Source: Deltaproteobacteria bacterium (GTDB taxonomy: Bacteria; Desulfobacterota; GWC2-55-46). From it: a DNA stretch of 8,531 nucleotides. The stretch covers positions 1-8,531 of the forward strand of contig JACREV010000264.1 in NCBI GenBank assembly GCA_016218095.1. The letters are read 5' to 3'. Below, one piece after another: positions 1 to 6,657 of this stretch (position 1 is its first letter; each line of letters starts with the position of its first letter). A program made the position numbers and the translations under genes. The notes beneath the pieces are model-generated. The model searched no databases and was not told where the DNA came from. It saw nothing but the letters and a program-made list of their open reading frames with translations.

Positions 1-296
1 ACCGTTTTGAGCCCGGCGTTTGCGGTATTCTCGACGAGTATCGAGAGCGCTTCCGAAAGAGGCGTCCCGGCGGACAGGAGGTTCGCGAGCTGGCGCGTGG
101 CTATCGTCACGGCCTGCCCGGAAATTCTTGCGCCGAAGAGCCTTCCCCTGCTTGGGGCTTCGTCGACTGCGACCTCGGCCGGGAAGAGCCCGGAGCTCTT
201 GATGAGCTGGACCGCCTCCCGGGGGCCAGCCGCGTCTATCGTGCCGCTCACACCCTTGCCGGAGGTGTCGTAAGCCCTGTACCTGAAAGACGGCAT
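1..296 (-). CDS. gspF: GspF, T2SS inner-membrane platform protein (5' part only)
   Basis: GspF is the polytopic inner-membrane platform protein that the GspE ATPase acts on during pseudopilus assembly. Only the first 98 codons are present; the gene leaves the window at the left edge, so the membrane segments are not visible. The N-terminus MPSFRYRAYDTSGKGVSGTI is typical of the GspF/PilC family. It is followed by a GLFPAEV stretch (about residues 36-42) and then the start of the first cytoplasmic helical domain, with TRQLANLLSAGTPLSEAL around residues 66-83. The ATG at 296 shares its A with the TGA stop of gspE, and GAGG at 304-307 lies 7 bases upstream, so translation is probably coupled to gspE. 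The position after gspE and the sequence together exclude most alternatives except a PilC-like paralogue of type IV pili. Confidence 0.93.
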   Translation of the reverse strand, partial: MPSFRYRAYDTSGKGVSGTIDAAGPREAVQLIKSSGLFPAEVAVDEAPSRGRLFGARISGQAVTIATRQLANLLSAGTPLSEALSILVENTANAGLKT

Positions 297-1843
297 CAGT
301 CGGCCTCGTCCCTCGTGACCCGTAAGACCTCTTCGAGGCTCGTTACACCTGCCGCCGCCTTCTCGAGCCCGTCGTCCATCATAGTCTTCATGCCCTTAGC
401 CACCGCCGACCTCCTCAAGGTGTCCGCGTCCTGGTTTTTGAGTATCATCGGCCGCATCTCGGGGCCTGGGATCAGAAATTCGAATATCCCGGTCCTTCCG
501 AGATAGCCGGTATCGAGGCACCTGTTACACCCCGTCGGCCTCCAGAGCCTCGTGGGACGGGTCTTGAAGAGGCGCGCCTCTTCGATCTCAGGCGCGTACT
601 CCTCCCTGCACTTTTCGCAGAGTACCCTTACGAGCCTCTGGGCAAGGACGCCCGAGACCGACGAGGCGACGAGAAATGGCTCTATCCCCATGTCCACGAG
701 CCTTGTCACCGCCCCGGCGGTGTCGTTCGTGTGGAGCGTGGAGAGCACCAGGTGGCCGGTAAGGGACGCCTGTATAGCTATCTCGGCGGTCTCCCTGTCC
801 CTGATCTCTCCGACCATGATCATGTCCGGGTCCTGCCTGAGTATTGAGCGCAGGCCGCTTGCGAAGGTGAGCCCGATCTTCGGGTTCACATGTACCTGGC
901 CTATGCCCTTGAGCTGGTATTCGACCGGGTCTTCGACGGTGATGATGTTCCTTGAGGTGGAGTTCACGCTGCTTATCGCGGAATAGAGGGTGGTCGTCTT
1001 TCCGGACCCGGTCGGGCCCGTAACGAGTATTATGCCGCTCGTCCTCGACAGGAGCGCCTCAAGGCAGGCGACCTGTTCGGGATTCAGCCCCAGGTTCGCG
1101 AGCTTTATTATCTCGCCCTTCCTGTCGAGGAGCCTCAATACTACCCGTTCCCCGTATGAGGTGGGGATGATCGAGACCCTGACGTAGATGTCTTTTCCCG
1201 CCACAAGGAGCCGGATCTTCCCGTCCTGCGGCAGTCTCTTCTCCGCTATATCGAGACCGGCCATGATTTTCACCCTGCTTACGAGCGCCTCCTGAATGGA
1301 CCTCGGAGGCGTAAGCACCGGGTAGAGCACGCCGTCTACCCTGTACCTTACCTCTACCTCCTTCTCGTACGGCTCGATGTGGATGTCGCTCGCCCTGTCC
1401 TTTACCGCCTGGAAGAGGAGCGAGTTGATGAGCTTGATTATCGGACCCTCGTCGGCGAGATCTATAAGGTCCTTCGGCTCCTCCCATACGGTTGAGAGGG
1501 ACTCTACCGTCTCCACGTTCATGCCTTCGATCACGTCCTGTGCCGAGCCCGAGAGCCTGTCGAAGGAACGGTTTATGGCGTCCAGTATCTGGGTCTCGTC
1601 GGCGAAGACCGGGCGCACGGGAAGCCCCGAGACGCGCTCTACCTCGACGAGCGCGAAGATGGACTTCAGCCCCGCTATGGCCACAATGAGGTGGCCGTCC
1701 TTTTTGCGGAGCGGCATGATGAGGTTCTTTTTGACAAAGGAGAGGGTGAGCTTCGAGAGTATCGCGGGGTCTATGTATTCGTCCTTTATTTCCCTTATCC
1801 TGTGAAAGCCCTTGTCAGTCGGTTCGAAAAGCTCTTCTTCCAT
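296..1843 (-). CDS. gspE: GspE, T2SS assembly ATPase
   Basis: This 515-residue secretion ATPase (GspE/PilB family) is the cytoplasmic motor that hydrolyses ATP to drive pseudopilus assembly through GspF and GspL. An N-terminal MshEN/GspE-N type domain covers about residues 20-95. The ATPase core follows: ASDIHIEP at 151-158, Walker A GPTGSGKT at 276-283, an Asp box with VEDPVEY at 303-309, a Walker B region ending in MVGEIRD at 343-349, and a His box LTGHLVLSTLHTNDT at 361-375. Four cysteines at 409, 412, 439 and 442 form the CX2C...CX2C zinc site typical of GspE. All key residues are intact. The ATG at 1843 is preceded by a purine-rich AAGGAAGAAGG, and only 9 bases separate it from the gspD stop. 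A PilB or MshE assignment is less likely because gspC and gspD lie directly upstream. Confidence 0.97.
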   Translation of the reverse strand: MEEELFEPTDKGFHRIREIKDEYIDPAILSKLTLSFVKKNLIMPLRKKDGHLIVAIAGLKSIFALVEVERVSGLPVRPVFADETQILDAINRSFDRLSGSAQDVIEGMNVETVESLSTVWEEPKDLIDLADEGPIIKLINSLLFQAVKDRASDIHIEPYEKEVEVRYRVDGVLYPVLTPPRSIQEALVSRVKIMAGLDIAEKRLPQDGKIRLLVAGKDIYVRVSIIPTSYGERVVLRLLDRKGEIIKLANLGLNPEQVACLEALLSRTSGIILVTGPTGSGKTTTLYSAISSVNSTSRNIITVEDPVEYQLKGIGQVHVNPKIGLTFASGLRSILRQDPDMIMVGEIRDRETAEIAIQASLTGHLVLSTLHTNDTAGAVTRLVDMGIEPFLVASSVSGVLAQRLVRVLCEKCREEYAPEIEEARLFKTRPTRLWRPTGCNRCLDTGYLGRTGIFEFLIPGPEMRPMILKNQDADTLRRSAVAKGMKTMMDDGLEKAAAGVTSLEEVLRVTRDEAD

Positions 1844-1852
1844 CCTTCTTCC

Positions 1853-3793
1853 TTACTTCCCTTCGTTGTCCTTCTTGTCCTTCGGCGCATCCACGCCGCT
1901 CTTTTCCCTGAACTCGAGGTCCTTCTTGTTCCGGAGGTCCTCGAGCCCCTTGAAGTCCTCGATGATGTACGGGGTTATGAAGACGAGGAGGTTCGTCTTC
2001 TGGTTTGAGTCGGAGTCGGACTTGAAGAGCCAGCCGATGAGGGGCAGGTCCCCGAGTAACGGTATCTTCGTCGAGCTGTTCGAGGTCTTGTCCTGTATGA
2101 GGCCGCCGATGACGACCGTCTGGTTGTTCTTCACCACCACCATGGTCTTGGCCGACCTCTTCGTGGTTATAAGGTCGGATGCGCCGGCGACGGTGGTAGT
2201 GGAAATGGACGATATCTCCTGGTATATGTCGAGCTTGACGAAGTCGCCCTCGCTTATCTTGGGCTTTATCTTAAGCCTTATGCCGACGTCCCGCCTCTCT
2301 ATCGACTGTATGATGGGCTCTCCTGTGGTGCCGGTGGCGGCCTCGAACTTGCTCAGGAAGGGGACGTTCTCGCCTACGACTATCTCGGCGTCCGAATTAT
2401 CGCTCGTCAGTATGTGCGGGGTGGAGAGGACGTTCACCACGTTCTTGAAGTCAGAGAGGGAAAAGAGCGCGGCAAACCCCGGGGCCGTGAGGTTGGTGGT
2501 GGTCCCGTCCGAGTTGGTGACCGGGACGGTCACGAAGTTGCCGATGCCTCCCATGGTAAAGCCTGCGAGCCCCGTCAATACCGACTGGATCGTCGTGGTG
2601 TCGACGGACCCCACGCCTCCTATGGCCACCGGCGCGCCGTCTTTCTCGGCGGCTATCCTGAATTTGGTGCCGAGCTCGAGCGCCTTTTCAACGCTCACCT
2701 CCGTTATCATCGCCTCGACAAAGACCTGTCTCGGGCGCCTGTCGAGCTTCCGTATGACCTGCACGAGGTTCTGGTAGTCGGCAGGGGAGGCCATTATTAT
2801 AAGGGAGTTCGTGGCCTTGTCCGGGGTTATCGATACCTTTCCGGTAAGCTCCTGCGAAAGCGCCGGGGGAGCTGTGCCGCCGCCAGGTTGCGGGGCGGCA
2901 GGGGCGGTCGTGCCGCGGATGAGGGAGTCGAGCACCCTGCCGAGGTCGTCGGCGTCGGCGTTCTCCAGATAGTATACGTTTATCCTGCTCGACGTCGCCG
3001 GGGGAGGGACGTCGAGGATCGTTATAAAGCGTCTGAAAAAGGCCCTCTCCGTCTCAGGGCCGGAGAGTATGACGGCGTTAAGCCTCGCGTCGGACGCGAC
3101 CCCGCTCTCTCCCTCCGCCTCCGCGGGCCTCCGGCTTCCGCTCCTCCTCTGCTCCTCGCGCCGCAGTATCTGGACGAGGCTCTCCGCCTGCGCGTTCTGC
3201 AGGTATACGACCTCCGGCTCCCCGGCCTCGGGCGGGAGGTCGACGGTTGCGAGTATCTGGAGTATCTTTTCTATGTTCTGGGAGGTATCCACCACAAGGA
3301 GGGCGTTCCTCGTGCCGAAGGTCGAAACCTGCCCGTTCCTGGAGACGAGCGGCTGGATGACCGGGAAGGCCTCCTGCGTCGAGATGTATTCGAGCGGGAT
3401 CAGGCGGACGATGTACTCGTCAGACCTGGCCTTTTCGTCTTCGCTTAAGACCCTCGTCCCGCTCTGCTTGACGAGAGAGGAGGGGATTATCTTGTACGCC
3501 TCTCCGGTCTGCACGACCGTGAAGTTCTTAAGCTCGAGAGCGGAGATAAAGAGGCTCAAGGCCTCTTCCTGCGTAAGCCTCGTAGGCGCGATTATCGTGA
3601 CCTTGCCTTTGAGTGTTTCGTCATAGAGGAAGTTCCTGCCGGTGAGCTCGCTCATGATCTTTACAAGCGAGGATATCTCCACGTCCACGAAGTTGAGGGT
3701 TATCTTTCCGTTCGTCCCTTTCTGCTGGGCGATGGCGGCGTCGGACAAAAGGAGCGCCAAAACGAGAAAGAGGAGTGATATCCGTCTCATCAT
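1853..3793 (-). CDS. gspD: GspD, T2SS outer-membrane secretin
   Basis: GspD forms the multimeric outer-membrane channel through which folded proteins leave the periplasm. The start at 3793 gives 646 residues and a classical signal peptide: MMRR, a Leu-rich core, then a likely cleavage after AIA at residue 22. Domain order fits the family: N0 about 29-105, N1 126-190, N2 193-262, N3 269-352, secretin barrel 355-612. Secretin landmarks include VPFLS (477-481), RDVGIRLKIKPKI (501-513), VIGGLIQD (561-568), IPLLGDLPLIGWLF (577-590) and NLLVFITPYI (601-610). N2 carries an Arg/Glu-rich insertion near 211-232, and N3 a Pro/Gly-rich loop near 296-312. After the barrel there is only a 34-residue Lys/Asp-rich tail, shorter than the pilotin-binding S-domain of enterobacterial GspD. 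The frame stays open up to a GTG at 3931, but that would bury the signal peptide. ATG 3790 is an equally possible start. Confidence 0.96.
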   Translation of the reverse strand: MMRRISLLFLVLALLLSDAAIAQQKGTNGKITLNFVDVEISSLVKIMSELTGRNFLYDETLKGKVTIIAPTRLTQEEALSLFISALELKNFTVVQTGEAYKIIPSSLVKQSGTRVLSEDEKARSDEYIVRLIPLEYISTQEAFPVIQPLVSRNGQVSTFGTRNALLVVDTSQNIEKILQILATVDLPPEAGEPEVVYLQNAQAESLVQILRREEQRRSGSRRPAEAEGESGVASDARLNAVILSGPETERAFFRRFITILDVPPPATSSRINVYYLENADADDLGRVLDSLIRGTTAPAAPQPGGGTAPPALSQELTGKVSITPDKATNSLIIMASPADYQNLVQVIRKLDRRPRQVFVEAMITEVSVEKALELGTKFRIAAEKDGAPVAIGGVGSVDTTTIQSVLTGLAGFTMGGIGNFVTVPVTNSDGTTTNLTAPGFAALFSLSDFKNVVNVLSTPHILTSDNSDAEIVVGENVPFLSKFEAATGTTGEPIIQSIERRDVGIRLKIKPKISEGDFVKLDIYQEISSISTTTVAGASDLITTKRSAKTMVVVKNNQTVVIGGLIQDKTSNSSTKIPLLGDLPLIGWLFKSDSDSNQKTNLLVFITPYIIEDFKGLEDLRNKKDLEFREKSGVDAPKDKKDNEGK

Positions 3794-3933
3794 GTCCGTT
3801 CCGTCTTCTTGATTTAAGGTGAAGTAAAGGGGTTGTCCTGACGGCAGTGCGCGCATGATGATCGTCCGGCGCGCGCCCGCGGGGCGATTGAAAGAGATTA
3901 TAGCACGAAAATTCCGGGGCCGTCGCTTCACCG
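3794..3933 (-). promoter_or_regulatory. gspC-gspD gap, gspD leader with GC-rich hairpin
   Basis: This 140-base non-coding gap is the largest break in the otherwise tight C-D-E-F run. Besides the promoter-like site at 3897-3926 it holds a GC-rich stretch with two perfect palindromes, GGCGCGCGCC at 3868-3877 and CCCGCGGG at 3876-3883. GCGCGC at 3869-3874 can pair with GCGCGC at 3849-3854 across a 14-base loop. In the gspD transcript this would be a stable 5' leader hairpin about 55 bases before the start codon. There is no T-tract after it on the coding strand, so it does not look like an intrinsic terminator. Its role is unknown. Confidence 0.45.
3897..3926 (-). promoter_or_regulatory. Possible internal sigma70-type promoter for gspD-E-F
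   Basis: Read on the minus strand there is a perfect TATAAT (3902 to 3897). The best -35 match is GCGACG (3926 to 3921), 18 bases upstream and only 3 of 6 to TTGACA. Transcription would start near 3890, giving gspD a leader of about 95 bases. The -10 stands out in GC-rich DNA and sits in the only sizeable gap of the run; the weak -35 is the main doubt. Confidence 0.45.
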
Positions 3934-4848
3934 CTACCTTATCTCGTAATGGAAGTTCATCTTTTTGCCGCCCCTGACTATGTCGAGCTCTATGCGGGTC
4001 TCTCCCTTAAGCCCTGAGAGTACCTGTACGGCCTTTTCGGGCGTGTCTATTGCGTAGCCGTTTATCCTCTTAAGGACGTCCCCGTTTTTGAGCCCCACGG
4101 CGTCGAATACGCCTCTCGGCTTTATTTCGGTGACAAGGAAGCCCTCGACCGCGCCGTTCGCCACCTTCGGGGTCATCCTCGCGTCCGTCAACATTGTGGA
4201 GATGTTGCTGAGCGAGTTTACGAGAGCCCCCTGGTCGATCACCCATTCGTTCTCGCCGAGCCTCTTGGACATGGGACCCGTCGGGCCGCCCGGTCCATGG
4301 CGCTCTCCGGGCTCCAGCGTCGGCCCTCTGCCCCCGGGGAAGGCCTCGCTTCTCTCAGGCAACGGCTCGTCCTTTATCGTGAACGAAACGTCCCGGAGCC
4401 CAACGGAGACGACCGCCTTGTCGAGCGTGACGGATTTGAGGAGCCCCGCCTCGAAGACCTTCTCGCCTATCTTGAATACGGACTGGGGAGAGCCGGTCTT
4501 TTCGAATATCGCGAGGCTTTTAACGCCCCTCACGAACGTGCCGAGGAGTTTCAAGTCCGCGAAGACCGGCGGCGCACTACCCGCTGACCCCGACGCATCT
4601 ATCGGTTCGATAGGGACGAGCCTTCCCGTCTTCGACGGGAAGGCCGCGCTCTCGGCTATCGGCGCGTAGGCGAGGAGGTCCTTATCCGGCTCGCGGGGAG
4701 CGGTGTTGCGGGCGCCCGGCATCGCGGCCCTCCTCGGGGCGAGCGTGTACGCGAGGTAATCCCTGGCTACAAAGGCGGCGATCAAGAGGGAGAGAGCGAA
4801 GAGGAGGACGTTTACGGCCTTCAGCCTGTCTTTAAGAACCTGGAACAT
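3934..4848 (-). CDS. gspC: GspC, T2SS inner-membrane clamp protein with PDZ domain
   Basis: GspC is a bitopic inner-membrane protein whose periplasmic part contacts the GspD N0 domain, linking the platform to the outer-membrane channel and helping substrate recruitment. The 304 residues show a short cytoplasmic N-terminus, one membrane segment at about 12-28, a linker, a homology-region domain at about 97-158 (starting LKLLGTFVRG), a Pro/Gly-rich linker at 162-193 and a C-terminal PDZ domain at about 200-304 with GLKNGDVLKRINGYAI (252-267). The PDZ type, rather than a coiled coil, is the commoner GspC form. The ATG at 4848 has no good Shine-Dalgarno: AGGAA lies about 22 bases upstream. An in-frame stop just upstream rules out an earlier start. 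It lies 35 bases after the regulator gene and probably shares its transcript. Confidence 0.93.
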   Translation of the reverse strand: MFQVLKDRLKAVNVLLFALSLLIAAFVARDYLAYTLAPRRAAMPGARNTAPREPDKDLLAYAPIAESAAFPSKTGRLVPIEPIDASGSAGSAPPVFADLKLLGTFVRGVKSLAIFEKTGSPQSVFKIGEKVFEAGLLKSVTLDKAVVSVGLRDVSFTIKDEPLPERSEAFPGGRGPTLEPGERHGPGGPTGPMSKRLGENEWVIDQGALVNSLSNISTMLTDARMTPKVANGAVEGFLVTEIKPRGVFDAVGLKNGDVLKRINGYAIDTPEKAVQVLSGLKGETRIELDIVRGGKKMNFHYEIR

Positions 4849-4883
4849 GCGGGGTTAGTGCCTGTCTTTCTTCCTGCGGGCGT

Positions 4884-5519
4884 TCAAGCGCGGCCCTTTT
4901 TACCTGAGAGGGTGGAGTTTACCAAGGCCCTCTTTATAGAGTGTTTTATCAGCTCCGAACGCGTCCTGATGCCGAGCTTCCTGAATATCCTGTTCAAGTG
5001 CGTCTTTACCGTGAGCTCGCTTATAAGAAGCCTCTCGGCTATCTCCCGGTTCCTTAGGCCCATGCCGGCGAGCGAGACTATCTCGTCCTCCCTGCCCGAG
5101 AGGATCGGCTTTTTTACGGCGTGAAGGCCCGTGACGAGGTCCTTTACAGCCGAGGAATCTATCCATGACTCGCCCCTGGCTACGGACCGCACCGCCTTTT
5201 TAAGCATCCCCGGGGTCGCGTTCTGCAGGAGGAGTCCGCTTACGTTCCGCTCGGTTACGGCCCTTACGAGGTTCTCGTGGCCGCAGTCGGTATCGAGGAG
5301 TATGAAGGCCGGGCCTTTCGCGGACTCGCGTCCGAAGGAGGCCTCAAGCGACCGGTAATCCGCGAGCACCACGTCGGAGGCGTTGAGGTCCTCGCGCCTT
5401 ATGCGCCGGCAGGCGCTCGCGACAAAGGCGACCTCGACCGAGTCGTCGTCATCGAGGAGACGCTTGACGGCGTCCGAGAGGATGCGGCTGCTGAACGCGA
5501 GCATGACACGTATGCGCAT
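4884..5519 (-). CDS. LuxR/NarL-type regulator with degenerate receiver domain
   Basis: This is a 211-residue putative DNA-binding regulator. Residues 1-120 resemble a receiver fold. The phospho-acceptor position looks kept as Asp54 in VVLADY, but the acidic pair expected near residues 8-10 reads AFS, and the conserved Lys of strand 5 is Gln99 in LLLQN. Residues 138-200 form a canonical LuxR/GerE helix-turn-helix, with LSGREDEIVSLAGMGLRNRE and then ELTVKTHLNRIFRKLGI. The start ATG at 5519 puts the first receiver strand (MRIRVML) at the N-terminus. The frame stays open back to GTG 5687, but codons there differ from the genes around it. Lying first in the leftward run and opposite the pseudopilin run, it is the natural candidate to control the locus; that role and any signal are inference. 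No histidine kinase is visible nearby. Confidence 0.88.
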   Translation of the reverse strand: MRIRVMLAFSSRILSDAVKRLLDDDDSVEVAFVASACRRIRREDLNASDVVLADYRSLEASFGRESAKGPAFILLDTDCGHENLVRAVTERNVSGLLLQNATPGMLKKAVRSVARGESWIDSSAVKDLVTGLHAVKKPILSGREDEIVSLAGMGLRNREIAERLLISELTVKTHLNRIFRKLGIRTRSELIKHSIKRALVNSTLSGKKGRA

Positions 5520-5701
5520 GAAATAGCCCCGTAACGGATGCGAGTGGGTAGCCCTTTTTTTTTGAATCACCGCTCTACGGAAGATTCGGTCGGAAGCGAC
5601 AGGAACAGTATGAGGACGGCCTGAGTTTTTACGCGCAGCGACGGGTCTCTCCCCGCCTCTCTCCATCAGGACCGGAACGCGGCACACGGATTCACCTCAA
5701 A

Positions 5702-5729
5702 ATTGTATCAAGTTTTGGAAGGTTTTCAA
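5702..5729 (-). promoter_or_regulatory. Sigma70-like promoter for the regulator-gspCDEF run
   Basis: On the minus strand TTGAAA (5729 to 5724) and TACAAT (5707 to 5702) are separated by 16 bases. Each matches the consensus at 5 of 6 positions, which makes this the best promoter in the window. Expected transcription start is near 5695, reading into the regulator gene and then gspC. No experimental support is available. Confidence 0.65.
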
Positions 5730-5735
5730 GTGATA
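5706..5735. repeat. Small symmetric element over the leftward promoter
   Basis: TATCA (5706-5710) and its inverse TGATA (5731-5735) frame the segment. TCAAGT is also repeated directly at 5708-5713 and 5726-5731, 18 bases apart. The element covers both boxes of the leftward promoter and ends 15 bases before the -35 of the rightward one. The arms are short, so chance is quite possible; an operator for the neighbouring regulator is a guess. Confidence 0.3.
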
Positions 5736-5750
5736 TTTGTCCGGGCCCCG

Positions 5751-5778
5751 TTGTTAACCGGAAAATCTCGGCTACAAT
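5751..5778 (+). promoter_or_regulatory. Sigma70-like promoter for the gspHIJKL run
   Basis: TTGTTA (5751-5756, 4 of 6) and TACAAT (5773-5778, 5 of 6) are separated by 16 bases. The expected start of transcription, 6 to 7 bases after the -10, falls at 5784-5785. That is the first base or so of the ATG assigned to gspH, so the message would be leaderless. Confidence 0.55.
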
Positions 5779-5783
5779 CTACT

Positions 5784-6326
5784 ATGAGAAAGTGGGTCTC
5801 ATTCCTCCGCGGGTGTCGTGGCGCGGGCTCGAGACGAGCCCCTCACCCGTCCCGGACAGACGGCATCACTCTTATCGAGCTCGTGGTAGTGCTCGCTATC
5901 ATCGCCATAGCCGTAGCCGTCATTTACCCGAGGATCTCCGGTTTGGAGGAGGCGAGGCTCGAGTCCGACGCGAGAAAGATGGCGAGCCTCATCGGGTATT
6001 TGAGCGAGTCGGCCGCCTCCAGACGGATATATTATAAGGTGAGGTTCGGGCTCGACGAGGAGAGGCTTGATGTCGAGGTGTCGAGGGACGGCAGGGAATA
6101 CTCAAGGGATCAGGAGTTCGGTTTTCTCGCGCTCTCGAGCGGCGTCTCCATCGAGGACGTCGCGACCCCGGAGGGCAAGACCGACGCCGGGGAGACGGAG
6201 GTCGTCATCCCGCCTGAGGGCGGGAGCTCGCCGTTCTCAGTGCATCTCAAGGCCGGGAAAGAGTTCATGACCGTCACCTTCAACCCCTACACGGAGAAGG
6301 TCGCCATTGAAAAAGGCTACTCCTGA
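5784..6326 (+). CDS. gspH: GspH, T2SS minor pseudopilin
   Basis: A type IV pilin-like protein (GspH/FimT family) that joins the periplasmic pseudopilus as a minor subunit after processing by prepilin peptidase. The 180-residue product has a long, basic 27-residue leader ending in Gly, then ITLIELVVVLAIIAIAVAVI as the membrane-spanning N-terminal helix. Glu32 is the +5 Glu needed for assembly. Position +1 is Ile rather than the usual Phe. The helix continues with SDARKMASLIGYLSESAASR, and a beta-rich C-terminal domain follows, as in GspH. It lacks the GspG pattern after the helix, so it is not the major pseudopilin. ATG 5784 is the closest possible start and has no Shine-Dalgarno. GTG 5730 has GGAAGG at 5717-5722 with 7-base spacing, but would give a 45-residue leader and uses untypical codons. 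Confidence 0.85.
   Translation: MRKWVSFLRGCRGAGSRRAPHPSRTDGITLIELVVVLAIIAIAVAVIYPRISGLEEARLESDARKMASLIGYLSESAASRRIYYKVRFGLDEERLDVEVSRDGREYSRDQEFGFLALSSGVSIEDVATPEGKTDAGETEVVIPPEGGSSPFSVHLKAGKEFMTVTFNPYTEKVAIEKGYS
6293..6300 (+). promoter_or_regulatory. Ribosome binding site deciding the gspI TTG start
   Basis: GGAGAAGG inside the end of gspH lies 6 bases before TTG 6307. It supports this rare start codon, which yields a normal 9-residue prepilin leader. The next in-frame ATG (6352) lies inside the LIEVM motif and would remove the cleavage site. Confidence 0.7.
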
Positions 6327-6657
6327 GAGGGGCTTTACGCTCATAGAGGTCATGGCGGCGCTCGCCATCCTCTCGGGCGTCATCGTGACCTCGCTCGCCT
6401 CCGTCAACTATCACCTCGAGGCGTCGCTCCGGGCAAGGGAGATCGTGACAGCCACCATGCTCGGCAGGTACAAGGCCGAGGAGACGAGGCTCATGGGAGA
6501 GCAGGTGCAAGCCGAAGGCGACTTCGGCCCGGCGTTCGAGGGTTTCAGGTGGAAGACGGTAAAGACCACGGACGAGGCTACGGGGCTCAAACGCTACGAG
6601 ATAGAGTCGATCGGCCCCGGCGGCTCGATCGTCTTCGTCATGTACCGTGAGGGGTAA
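6307..6657 (+). CDS. gspI: GspI, T2SS minor pseudopilin
   Basis: GspI starts the tip complex of the pseudopilus together with GspJ and GspK. The 116-residue product matches the family's usual small size. It has the leader MKKATPERG, a cleavage site before FTLIEVMAALAILSG and the +5 Glu at residue 14. The helix then carries ASLRAREIVTATMLGRYKAEE (about 38-58), close to the GspI pattern of a conserved Arg-Ala region followed by a short beta domain. Translation begins with TTG at 6307, 20 bases before gspH ends, with a good Shine-Dalgarno inside gspH. A 17-base stretch encoding FTLIEV is identical to the one in gspJ. Confusion with GspG or GspH is unlikely given its size and position. Confidence 0.92.
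   Translation: MKKATPERGFTLIEVMAALAILSGVIVTSLASVNYHLEASLRAREIVTATMLGRYKAEETRLMGEQVQAEGDFGPAFEGFRWKTVKTTDEATGLKRYEIESIGPGGSIVFVMYREG

Larger units (their letters stand above)
5520..5783. promoter_or_regulatory. Divergent intergenic control region
   Basis: This 264-base region separates the regulator-gspCDEF run (leftward) from the gspHIJKL run (rightward). It is less GC-rich near 5700-5780 and holds one promoter-like site in each direction, a symmetric element near 5706-5735 and a run of nine T at 5555-5563. The part from 5520 to about 5694 would be a leader of roughly 175 bases for the regulator if its ATG at 5519 is used. I see no further gene in it. Confidence 0.7.

Noticed and set aside
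296..1805. Open frames on both strands overlapping gspE
   Set aside because: gspE has every family motif across its length; the others lack motifs and are shadows.
1812..3626. Long open frames on the plus strand opposite gspD (including 321- and 344-codon ones)
   Set aside because: They lie wholly inside gspD, which has full secretin motifs and a signal peptide. The opposite frames have no recognisable domains and arise from GC-rich codon bias.
3794..3931. GTG 3931 or ATG 3856 as the gspD start
   Set aside because: Either would place 21 to 46 extra residues before a clear signal peptide, and the span contains a promoter-like TATAAT and a hairpin.
5551..5563. Nine-T run as a terminator on the plus strand
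   Set aside because: The only stem before it is GGG-TAG-CCC, three base pairs. It lies in a divergent region where no rightward transcript is expected to end.
5703..5783. TTG 5703 as the gspH start
   Set aside because: It lacks a ribosome site, overlaps the leftward promoter, and would give a 54-residue leader before the cleavage site, far too long for a prepilin.
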